In this document: one piece after another, positions 33,264-41,054 of the stretch
How the letters are laid out: the number at the start of each line of letters is the position of its first letter
How positions within the stretch are numbered: the first letter of the stretch is position 1
NCBI RefSeq assembly: GCF_016031615.1
Contig: NZ_JACYXC010000001.1
Location: 186,001-250,000, forward strand
Reading direction: 5' to 3'
DNA: 64,000 nucleotides
From: Streptomyces pactum
Lineage (GTDB): Bacteria; Actinomycetota; Actinomycetes; Streptomycetales; Streptomycetaceae
Notes under the pieces: model-generated
The model's input: only the letters and a program-made list of their open reading frames with translations
Told to the model about the DNA's origin: nothing
Database searches by the model: none
Program-made: the position numbers and the translations under genes

Positions 33264-34708
33264 CCCGCCACAGTAGTGGGGTGTCGAACCGCCCGGGGCA
33301 CCACCCGCCTCCGCCCCCGGCGGGGCGGGGGGGCGAAGGGCGGAGGCGGCACGGCGGCCGGCCGTCGGCGGACGGCCGGGGGCGCGGACGAACCGGGGGC
33401 CCGGGCCGCCAGGTGGTGCGGGCGGCCGGGTGCGGACGACGCGGGGTGCGGGGTGGCCGGGTGCGGGGCCCAGGGGCGGTCAGCGGCGCACCCGGACCGG
33501 CCGGGCGGGGACGGGGTCGGGGGCCGGTGACCACGGCCGCGGGGGGCCGGTCCCGGCGCGGGGCGGGCGAGACGTGCGGCCCAGCCCACGCCGGCGCATC
33601 CCAGGACGGCGAGCCCGGCCCCCACCCAGGCGACGGACGCGTAGCCGTAGCCGGCGTCGATGACGAGTCCGCCCAGGAACGGGGCGAGGGTGTTGCCCAC
33701 GTTGAAGGCCGCGGTGTTGCCGGCTCCGACCAGGGTCGGCGCGTCGGGGGCGAGGGTGAAGACCCGTGACTGCAGGGCGGGGTTGGTGACGTAGCCGGCC
33801 GCGCCGAGGCAGAACACCAGGGCGAGGACCACGGCGGTCGCGCCACCGGCGGCCACCGCCAGCAACCCGGAGAGTACGGCGAGCGCGGCCAGGCCCCAGC
33901 CGAGGGTGGCCAGCGGAGAGGTCCGGGCGGTGCGTCCGCCGACGACCAGCCCCAGCATGCCGCCCACACCGAACAGGGCCAGCACCGCGGGCACCCACCC
34001 CTCGCCCAGGCCGGTCTCCTCGGTCAGCAGTGGTGCCAGATAGCTGAAGGTGACGATGACCGCGCCGAAGGCGAACCCGGTGACCGCGTAGGAGAGCCAC
34101 AGCTGGGGGCGCGCCATGCCGCGCAGTTCGGCACGGACCGACGCGGGCGGCCGGTGGCCGTCACGGTCGCCGGGTACCACGAGGAGGGTGGCCACCGCAC
34201 TGACCACGGTGGCCGCCGCCACCGCCCAGAAGGCCGCGCGCCAGCCGGAGTACTGGCTCAGCAGGGTGCCGGCCGGCACCCCGACGATGGTGGCCAGGGT
34301 CAGGCCGCCCGCGACGAGGGCGACCGCCCTGCTCCGGGCGGCCGGCGGGACCAGCGGCACCGCGGTGGCCACGGCGACGCCCCAGAAGCCGGCGTAGGCC
34401 AGCGCGCCGGCGATCCGGGTGATGAACAGCAGCGGGTAACCCGGGGCGAGGGCACCGGCCACGTGGCACGCCGCGAAGACCGCCTGCAGGGCGACGAGCG
34501 TGGTGCGGCGGGGCAGCCGGAGGGTCGCGACCGCCAGCAGCGGCGCCCCCACCACCATCCCGATCGCGAAGGCGGAGACGAGCAGACCCGCGTCGGGAAT
34601 GGACACGTGCAGGTCGTCGGCGATGTCCGGCAGCAGGCCCGAGAGCATGAACTCGGAGGTTCCTTGGGTGAAGATGCCCAGCGCCAGCACATACACGGCG
34701 AGCGGCAT
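33146..34708 (-). CDS. MFS efflux transporter, Cmx-like (module 2), lacking its normal stop
   Basis: Residues 1-~400 are a complete 12-helix DHA1 pump: MPLAVYVLALGIFTQGTSEFMLSGLLPDIADDL, then motif-A-like LRLPRRTT. A chloramphenicol/multidrug efflux role is likely. The ATG at 34708 has GAAGGGGG upstream. The frame then runs another ~110 residues of Pro/Arg-rich sequence and ends at 33146, inside the TetR-2 gene. One more base in the G6 run at 33541-33546 would end the protein at 33480 (VRVRR), a normal length. Either a recent frameshift or a homopolymer error. Controlled, by position, through operators at 34761 and 34829. Confidence 0.85.
   Translation of the reverse strand: MPLAVYVLALGIFTQGTSEFMLSGLLPDIADDLHVSIPDAGLLVSAFAIGMVVGAPLLAVATLRLPRRTTLVALQAVFAACHVAGALAPGYPLLFITRIAGALAYAGFWGVAVATAVPLVPPAARSRAVALVAGGLTLATIVGVPAGTLLSQYSGWRAAFWAVAAATVVSAVATLLVVPGDRDGHRPPASVRAELRGMARPQLWLSYAVTGFAFGAVIVTFSYLAPLLTEETGLGEGWVPAVLALFGVGGMLGLVVGGRTARTSPLATLGWGLAALAVLSGLLAVAAGGATAVVLALVFCLGAAGYVTNPALQSRVFTLAPDAPTLVGAGNTAAFNVGNTLAPFLGGLVIDAGYGYASVAWVGAGLAVLGCAGVGWAARLARPAPGPAPRGRGHRPPTPSPPGRSGCAADRPWAPHPATPHPASSAPGRPHHLAARAPGSSAPPAVRRRPAAVPPPPFAPPPRRGRRRVVPRAVRHPTTVAGWPGHESSTRTASSPPPWRRSGAMATRGPPPGSCARAPG
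33268..33279. promoter_or_regulatory. Dyad over the TetR-2 promoter
   Basis: CCAC-AGTA-GTGG is a perfect inverted repeat spanning the -10-like element a few bases upstream of the TetR-2 ATG. Same placement as the dyad before TetR-1, suggesting autoregulation. Confidence 0.35.
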
Positions 34709-34760
34709 ACGGCCCCCTTCCGCTGGTCGAGGACGCGGGGCGTGCCCGGACCGTCCATGA

Positions 34761-34782
34761 TTTTGAAGTGATTGCTCCATAA
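34761..34782. promoter_or_regulatory. TetR operator, promoter-proximal copy (MFS-2)
   Basis: TTTTGAAG ... GCTCCATAA, a weaker copy of the 34829-34850 site in inverted orientation, matching it at most positions over 22 bp. Lies about 53-75 bp before the MFS-2 ATG, probably over the promoter. Confidence 0.5.
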
Positions 34783-34828
34783 CGCGGCGCGCGCCCGTCG
34801 GGCCGCCCCGCGACGGGACAGTAGCACG

Positions 34829-34850
34829 TTTTGTAGCGAGCGCTTCAAAA
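34829..34850. promoter_or_regulatory. TetR operator, distal copy (MFS-2)
   Basis: TTTTG-T-AGCG-AG-CGCT-T-CAAAA: 22 bp, 18 positions self-complementary. It has the same TTTTG-N12-CAAAA frame as the operator of the paralogous module at 19801, with a different core. Confidence 0.65.
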
Positions 34851-35132
34851 TTCCGGGAGGCGGGGCGGTGGACCGGCGCCGTACCCGGTCCGACGCGCTG
34901 CGTCCGCCGGCGTCCGCCCGCCCCGGGCTCCCGGCGGCGCCCCGGGTACGACGCAAGCCTGCTCCCACCGACCGGAGTTGACCGGAACCGACCGGAGCCG
35001 ACCGAGAAGGCCGAGCCCCGGGTGGCAGCCGCCGCCCGCCGGGGTGGCGTCCTTGCCCCGCCGCGCCGGGGCGGCGATGCTGGCGCCGTCGTCCGCCGCC
35101 GCGCGGCGGTCCTTCGAGCACGGGAGCCGAGC

Positions 35133-37172
35133 ATGGGCCGGACCGCGCCGGAACTGCCGCCGGAGAACCGGCGGCTGTCACCCTTCACCGGCTACGCCCG
35201 GGAGCACTGGGTGGCGGTCGCGGACCGGCTGCTGGTGGACGCGCACCGGTTCGCCTCACCGTCCGGCGCCCGGATCGTGCTGCCCGGACCGCCCTCCTGC
35301 TCGGGGCGCGACTCCGACCAGCTGGAGGGTTTCGCCCGGACCTTCCTGCTGCTCGCCTACCGGATGGCCGGGTCCGGCGGTGCCGCCCCGGCCGGGCTGC
35401 CGGCGGCCTACGCGGACGGGCTGGCGGCCGGCACCGATCCGGCCCACCCCGAGGCGTGGCCGGCCATCTCCGCGCGGTGCCGGCAGACCCTGGTCGAGGC
35501 GTGCTCGCTGGCGCTGGGCCTGCACCTGGCCCGGCCGTGGCTGTGGGACCGGCTGGACGCGGCGGTGCGGGAACGGGTGCTGGCGTGGTTCCAGGGCGTG
35601 TGGGGGCTGCCGGTCCCGGACAACAACTGGCACCTGTTCCGGGTGGTCGTCGGGGAGTTCCTGGCGAGCGCCGGGGCGCCGCACGACCGCCGGGAGATGG
35701 ACGCGGACCTCGCCCGGATCGAGGACTTCCACGTGGCCGGCGGGTGGTACCGGGACGGGGGCGACGGCCGCGTCGGGGACAACTTCGACCACTACGGCGG
35801 CTGGGCGCTCCACCACTACCCGGTGCTGTGGGCCCGGATGGCCGGCGACCGGGGGGCCGCGCGGCTGCCGGTGTTGCGGGAGCGGCTGCGGCGGTTCCTG
35901 GCGGACTACGTCTGGTTCTTCGGTGCCGACGGGGCGCCGGTGCACCAGGGGCGCTCGCTGATCTACCGGTTCGCCGCCGCCACCGCTCCCTGGATCGGGG
36001 CGCTGGCCGGGGCCACCCCGCTGACGCCCGGGCAGACCCGGCGGCTGGCCGGCGGCGCGCTGCGGCACTTCGTGGACCGGGGCTTCCGGGACGCCCACGG
36101 CATTCCCACGCTCGGCTGGTACCGCCCGTTCCCGGCGATGGTCCAGGACTACTCCGGCCCGGCGTCCCCGTACTGGCTGGCGAAGGCGTTCGCCGGGCTG
36201 CTGCTGCCGGCGGATGACCCGTGCTGGACGGCGGTGGAGGAGCCGCTGCCGGTGGAGGCGCGGGGCGGGGTGCGGGCGCTGCCGGTGCCCGGGTTCGTCC
36301 TGTCGGCGACCCGGGCCGACGGCGTGGTGCGGCTGGTCAACCACGGCAGCGACCGCCATCTCCCCGGGTGCGCCGCGGATCCGCACTACGTCCGGTTCGC
36401 CTACTCCACCGTCACCGGGCCGTGCCTGCCGTCGGCGGGGGCGGGACCGGTCGCCGACAACCACGTGGGGCTGGTGGACCCGGTCCACGGTCTGTCCGCC
36501 CGCGCCCGGATCCACCGGCTGCGGGTGGTGGACCGGCACGCCGCGTCCTGGCACCGCCCGGTGTGGCCGGGCCGGGACGAGGACACCGGGTGCCGCATCG
36601 AGACCGCGAGCGTGGTGTGGGGGGCATGGGAACTGCGCGCGCACCTGGTGGACGCGCCGGCCGGACTGCCACTGTACGACGCCGGGTGGCAGGTCGCCGG
36701 TGAGGAACCGCCGCTCCCGTCCACCGGGGAGCGGTGGGCGGCGGCCGTCGCCGCGGCCGGGCCGGCCAGCACCTTCGTCTCCCTGTACGGCCACGACGAG
36801 GTGGCCGTCGCCGTGGCCGAGGACACCAGCGCCTTCGGCCCGCGGTCGGCCGTCCCGTACGCGACGGCGCGGCGCACGGCCCGGCGGACCCTGCACGTCG
36901 CGCTGGTGGGACTGGAGGGTCCGCAACGGCCGGACGGACCGGAGGCGCCGGACGGACCGGAGGGGCGGCGGAGGACCCCGGCCCGCCCCGCGGTGCGCTG
37001 CCGGGTCCGCCGGTGGACCGTCACCGTCCGGTTCCCGGACGGCACCTGGGTGCTGGTGGCGATGGGCGAGGAGCCCGCACACGGGTTCCGGCTCGGCGGG
37101 CGGCGGGTGACCGTCCCGGTGCGCTACGCACGGCTCTCCCCCGGTGCCGCCCCGGTGGTGGCACCCGGCTGA
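35133..37172 (+). CDS. DUF2264-domain protein
   Basis: 679 residues. The DUF2264 core is recognisable from SGRDSDQLEGFARTFLLLAYRM (~50-72) and VPDNNWHLFRVVVGEFLASAG (~160-180), with DNNWHLF the signature. FFGADGAPVHQGRSLIYRFA follows. The fold is expected to be an alpha/alpha barrel related to glycoside hydrolases or lyases; no activity is established to my knowledge. No signal peptide. The ATG at 35133 has GGGAG upstream. The second half (~400-679) is beta-rich and carries a repeated GPQRPDGPEAPDGPEG linker near 630. Convergent with the ADC-like gene. Confidence 0.88.
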   Translation: MGRTAPELPPENRRLSPFTGYAREHWVAVADRLLVDAHRFASPSGARIVLPGPPSCSGRDSDQLEGFARTFLLLAYRMAGSGGAAPAGLPAAYADGLAAGTDPAHPEAWPAISARCRQTLVEACSLALGLHLARPWLWDRLDAAVRERVLAWFQGVWGLPVPDNNWHLFRVVVGEFLASAGAPHDRREMDADLARIEDFHVAGGWYRDGGDGRVGDNFDHYGGWALHHYPVLWARMAGDRGAARLPVLRERLRRFLADYVWFFGADGAPVHQGRSLIYRFAAATAPWIGALAGATPLTPGQTRRLAGGALRHFVDRGFRDAHGIPTLGWYRPFPAMVQDYSGPASPYWLAKAFAGLLLPADDPCWTAVEEPLPVEARGGVRALPVPGFVLSATRADGVVRLVNHGSDRHLPGCAADPHYVRFAYSTVTGPCLPSAGAGPVADNHVGLVDPVHGLSARARIHRLRVVDRHAASWHRPVWPGRDEDTGCRIETASVVWGAWELRAHLVDAPAGLPLYDAGWQVAGEEPPLPSTGERWAAAVAAAGPASTFVSLYGHDEVAVAVAEDTSAFGPRSAVPYATARRTARRTLHVALVGLEGPQRPDGPEAPDGPEGRRRTPARPAVRCRVRRWTVTVRFPDGTWVLVAMGEEPAHGFRLGGRRVTVPVRYARLSPGAAPVVAPG

Positions 37173-37425
37173 GGCGGGGGGTCCGGGCCGCGCGGCGCGA
37201 GGTGGCGGCGCCGGCCACCGGCGTCTTGGCCCAAGGCGCGGACGGTCCCGGATCGCCCGTCCCCGCCGGCCGTCCCGCCTCGCCCGGACGGTGCGGCACG
37301 GGGAGGGCCGGCGTGCGGCGGGGGCACCTACCGACCGGGCGTGTCCGGCGGGCCGGGCGCCCGTCGGCCGGGCAACCACGGCCGCCCCCACCCAGCGGGC
37401 AGGTGCGCTCGCCGGCGCGGTGTGC

Positions 37426-38088
37426 TCACCGGCCGACGGTGAACCGGAAGTCACGCAGCGCCAGGGCGAGCAGCGGGCGGCGGCCGTGCAGGTGGGCGAG
37501 CGGGCCGGTCGGCGGCACCGACAGCCGGGCGCGGCCCGGTGAGACGGTGCCGGTCAGCCGCAGCGGCACCTCGCACACCCGGCCGTCGGAACGTCGCTGG
37601 ACGAGGTGGGAGCGCACCGGCCAGCGGCCCGGCAGGCGCAGCAGGTCCCGGAAGGTGCCCGTGGCCACGGCCGGCCCGTCCGCGTCCCCGGTGCGCAGCC
37701 GGGTGCGGACCGTGCCGCCACGCGAACGTCGCCGGCCGCCGGCCGGGGCGGTGACGTCGAAGGTGAAGGTGCCGAGGTCCTTGGGGATGCCCCACAGCTC
37801 CCGGCCGCCCGCCATGGACCGCTCGTCGTCGACCCACACGGACACCGCCGTGCAGGCGATCCGGCGGCCGTGCCGGACCGCCACGGCGACCAGGAGCTCG
37901 CGGTAGGCCAGTACGCCCCCGGGCCGGTAGTCCACCCAGAAGGTGACCACGACGCCCCGGCCGGCGACCGTCAGCGGGCGTACGCCCGGGGGCAGCCGGT
38001 CGGCCGGCAGCCGGCGGACCGGCACCGGCCACACGGCCAGGTACATGTCGCCGCACAACCGCCAGGGTTCGGCGGGGTAGTCGGTCAC
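37426..38088 (-). CDS. Acetoacetate decarboxylase-like (ADC superfamily) protein
   Basis: 220 residues. The ELWGIPKDLGTF motif (~118-129) contains the lysine that forms the Schiff base in acetoacetate decarboxylase, preceded by YRELLVAVAVRHGRR and ISVWVDDERSMAGG-type sequence. Superfamily members decarboxylate, hydrate or aldol-condense keto acids; the specific reaction is unknown. The GTG at 38088 has GGAGG 3-4 bases upstream. Monocistronic. Confidence 0.85.
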   Translation of the reverse strand: MTDYPAEPWRLCGDMYLAVWPVPVRRLPADRLPPGVRPLTVAGRGVVVTFWVDYRPGGVLAYRELLVAVAVRHGRRIACTAVSVWVDDERSMAGGRELWGIPKDLGTFTFDVTAPAGGRRRSRGGTVRTRLRTGDADGPAVATGTFRDLLRLPGRWPVRSHLVQRRSDGRVCEVPLRLTGTVSPGRARLSVPPTGPLAHLHGRRPLLALALRDFRFTVGR

Positions 38089-38515
38089 GGCACCTCCGGC
38101 GTCTCGCGGGCGCGGGGCGGGCCCGGCCGGTGGCCCTCGGTCAGGATACGCCCGGCGTACGGCGGCCGGCCGGTACCGCCGGGGCGCACGGGCGGCGCAC
38201 CCCGGCGGTGCCGGGCCGTCCCCGCGTCCCCGGCCCCGCGCGCCGTGCCCCCCGTCACCGGCACCGAGCGCGTGCCACGCCACCGGCGCCGAGCGGCGGC
38301 GAGCGGTGCGCGGTCACGGTCCGGCGTCGGCCGCGGTTCCGGCGTCGGCCGCGGGGCGGCCGTGGCCGCTCCCCCGGCCCGGCACCGGCCACCGCCGCAG
38401 CGGCGGTCGGGGTCGCGGTCGCGCCGCCGGGCCCGGCACGGGTGTGCGGGGCCCGGCGGCGGGCCGGCGCGCCGTACGCCTCCGTACGCCCGCCTCCGTA
38501 CGCCGACCAGTGCGG
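38089..38515. other. Intergenic spacer
   Basis: 427 bp between minus-strand genes. TCCGGCGTCGGCCGCGG occurs twice in tandem near 38318-38355. No gene seen. Confidence 0.5.
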
Positions 38516-39721
38516 TCAGGGCCGGTGGTACCGCACCAGCGGCTGGTCGGGGACCGGTCCGTCCAGCACCGCCTGCGGGATGCCGTTGAGGTGCCGGTCG
38601 AAGTGGGCGGCGACCACGCCGCGGGTGGTGGCCACCAGCTGTTCGCCGGCCGGCGCGGTGCCTGCCCGGGCCGCGGGCGTGGCGAGGTACGGGGCGAGGA
38701 CCGGGTGGTCGGTGAAGCTGTTGTGGTCGGCACCGGCCACGGTGAGCCAGCGCTTCCACCCGTCGAGCCCGCGCCAGGTCGCGTCCCAGGTGGCGTCCCG
38801 GCCGCCGGGGCGGTGGACCTCGTCGTCCGTGCCCAGCATCAGCACCGGGCGGCCGCCGAGCCCGCCGGGCGGCACCGGGGCGTGGAAGGCTCCGTCCATG
38901 TTGAGGCCGGCCCGGAAGCGGCCGTCGGCGGCCATCGCGGGAATCGACGTGGCACCGCCCAGCGAGTGGCCGGCCACACCGATCCGGGCACGGTCGATCA
39001 GCCGGGCGTACGGCAGGTCCGGGCGCCCCCCGGTGAGCTGGTCCAGGACGAACGTCAGGTCCCGGGCGCGCCCCTCGGTGGCCCTGCGCAGGTCCTCCCC
39101 GGTCTCCGCCTGCTCGCAGGCGACGCAGGTCAGCACCCGCCCGCCGGGGAAGGAGGTCCCGAAGGACTCGTAGGCGTGGTCCACCGCGGCCACCAGGTAA
39201 CCGCGGGAGGCGAGGTCCTCGGCGAGCGAGGTGAGCGAGTAGCGCCCCGCGCTGAGGCCCGGGGAGAGCAGCACCAGCGGGTGGCTGCCGGGGAGCGGCC
39301 GGGCGCCGGTACGGCTGCGGGTGACGGTGCCGCTCACGGTCTCCGGCCGGACCACCCCTTCCAGCCCCAGGTTCCGCAGCAGGAGCCGGGCCTCCTCGGT
39401 GGTGGCGTACCGGGCGGGCCCGCCGGTCCCCCGCCGCGCCGGGTAGTACACCGTCACCATCAGCTCGCGGGCGCCGGCTTCGGGCACCCACGGGTCCGTG
39501 CGGGACCCGTCGACCAGGTGCAGGGTGTCACGGCCGACCGCGTACGGGCCGGTGGTCGCGGGCAGCCGCGGACGTTCGGAGCGCGTACCGGGGGCGGGGT
39601 CGGCGGACGCGGCGGACGGCGGCGGCGCGGCTGCCGCCGTACCGGCGGTGAGGGCCGTCAGGGAGAGGGCGGCGCACACCAGGCTCTGGGCGGCGACGCG
39701 AAGACGTCTGTTCATGCCCAT
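38516..39721 (-). CDS. Secreted alpha/beta hydrolase, PAF-acetylhydrolase-like
   Basis: 401 residues with a signal peptide (RLRVAAQSLVCAALSLTALTAGTAAAA). Mature part: LLSPGLSAGRYSLTSLAEDLASRGYLVAAVDHAYES, GVAGHSLGGATS with the serine nucleophile (~residue 249), an aspartate in LNMDGAF or GTDDE, and a histidine in AGADHNSF. This pattern fits the platelet-activating-factor acetylhydrolase/lipase branch; it cleaves esters outside the cell. The start is 39721 (or 39715); a TAGCGT element immediately upstream suggests a leaderless mRNA. Confidence 0.9.
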   Translation of the reverse strand: MGMNRRLRVAAQSLVCAALSLTALTAGTAAAAPPPSAASADPAPGTRSERPRLPATTGPYAVGRDTLHLVDGSRTDPWVPEAGARELMVTVYYPARRGTGGPARYATTEEARLLLRNLGLEGVVRPETVSGTVTRSRTGARPLPGSHPLVLLSPGLSAGRYSLTSLAEDLASRGYLVAAVDHAYESFGTSFPGGRVLTCVACEQAETGEDLRRATEGRARDLTFVLDQLTGGRPDLPYARLIDRARIGVAGHSLGGATSIPAMAADGRFRAGLNMDGAFHAPVPPGGLGGRPVLMLGTDDEVHRPGGRDATWDATWRGLDGWKRWLTVAGADHNSFTDHPVLAPYLATPAARAGTAPAGEQLVATTRGVVAAHFDRHLNGIPQAVLDGPVPDQPLVRYHRP

Positions 39722-40237
39722 GACGCTAGGGTCCGCCCCGGCGCGGGCGCGTCACGCCGTGGTCGGGTCCGCCGGCCCGCCCGTGCTACTCGGCGCCTAC
39801 GACCCCGGTAGCACCTCCACCGCCTCCCCGGCTCCCGCACGGCCGTGGTCCCCGGCGCACGGCAAGCGGGGCCGCGGCCGCGGTGGTTGGGCGGTGGGGT
39901 CCGTGACCCGGTCCTGCGGTGACGGGTCCGGCGGACAGGGACGGGCAGGGCTCGGCGCACACGCCGGCGTGCGCCGTCGTGCCGCCGGCCGGGGTCCGGG
40001 TGCGGCGCTGGCGGACTCCGTCCGTCCGGCGCGGCGGGACGCCGTCACGGGCCACCGCGCGGGCGGCCGACCCGTCAGTCTCCGGCCCACCGCCCCCGGG
40101 CCACCGGCCGTACCGGCCCGTGCGTCCACGCGCCCACCACGGGCGCCACGGCCGGACGGCACCCGGACGCCGCACCGGGCAGCGCTCCGGGCGGCACGGC
40201 CGACCGGCCGTGCCGCCCGGAGGCCCGCCGAACAGCT
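39722..40237. other. Intergenic spacer
   Basis: 516 bp between the hydrolase and the GNAT gene. GC-rich; besides the -10-like element for the hydrolase I see no gene, repeat or RNA. Confidence 0.5.
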
Positions 40238-40687
40238 CTAGAGGCCCTGTTCGGTCAGCGACTTGACCAGCGTGCCGTCCCCGGCCGCACCGCGCGGACC
40301 CGGTACGCGGGCCGAGGCCGCGTAGCCGTGCCGCCGGTAGAAGGCGGGCGTCTGGTGGACGAAGGAGGAGACCGTCACCCGCTCGCAGCCGCGGCGGCGG
40401 GCCTCCTCCTCGGCGGCGCGCAGGATCTTGTTCTCCCAGCCGTCCTCACGGCTGTCCTCACGCACCCACAACAGCTCTATCTCGCACAGCCTCCCCCAGG
40501 TCCACCCGGCCAGTCCGCCGATCAGCGCGCCCGTGCCATCGGTGACCTTGACCGCCAGAGCCCCTCTGCGGGACTCGCCGGTGGGGGCCACGTGGAACGC
40601 GCCGAGTTCCTCGGTCAACCGGTCGTGGAGCTCGCTGTCGACTTCGCCGGTGGTCAGGGTCGGACCAGGTCCTGCGTCGGTTGTCAT
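40238..40687 (-). CDS. GNAT-family N-acetyltransferase
   Basis: 149 residues. KVTDGTGALIGGLAGWTWGRLCEIELLWVREDSREDGWENKIL leads into the acetyl-CoA helix ILRAAEEEARRRGCERVTVSSF, then HQTPAFYRRHGYAASARVP. The usual R/Q-x-x-G-x-A/G loop is altered to REDGWENK. The start is 40687 or 40696; no clear ribosome site. Substrate unknown. Confidence 0.87.
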   Translation of the reverse strand: MTTDAGPGPTLTTGEVDSELHDRLTEELGAFHVAPTGESRRGALAVKVTDGTGALIGGLAGWTWGRLCEIELLWVREDSREDGWENKILRAAEEEARRRGCERVTVSSFVHQTPAFYRRHGYAASARVPGPRGAAGDGTLVKSLTEQGL

Positions 40688-41054
40688 GGTTCGCATTGTG
40701 CCAGCCCGGCGGGGGTGGCTGCGGGCCGCCCGGGGACACTGCCGGGTACCGGCGGGACCGTCCGACATCGTACCGGCGGCCGTCGTTCCGGGGCCGGTGG
40801 TGTGGCCGCCACCGACCCTGCCCCACCGGCCCCGGCGCCCCCCACCCCGCCGGACAGCGCCCGCGCCCCCGCCGGTGCCGGCCCCCGGCGCCCCCGCCCC
40901 CGCCGGGCCGCGCCGCTCGGCCGGCCGGTTCCGCGAGCACGGCCCCCGAACCGGCCCCGGGTCCGGCCTCAGCAACCGGCCCCCGGACCGGACGGCCGCG
41001 GGGCGGTACGACCGCGGGGCCCGGCCGCCACGGGCGGGGCGCGCCGCCCGGCGG
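40688..41054. other. Intergenic spacer
   Basis: 367 bp, very C-rich on the plus strand, between the GNAT gene and the end of the UvrA-like gene. No gene or defensible hairpin seen. Confidence 0.5.

Larger units (their letters stand above)
34709..35132. other. Divergent regulatory region, MFS-2/DUF2264
   Basis: Holds two TetR-type operators (34761-34782, 34829-34850), unusually AT-rich for this window. Between 34851 and 35132 there is only GC-rich leader sequence; the DUF2264 frame is open from 35022, but the family-like part starts at 35133. Confidence 0.5.
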
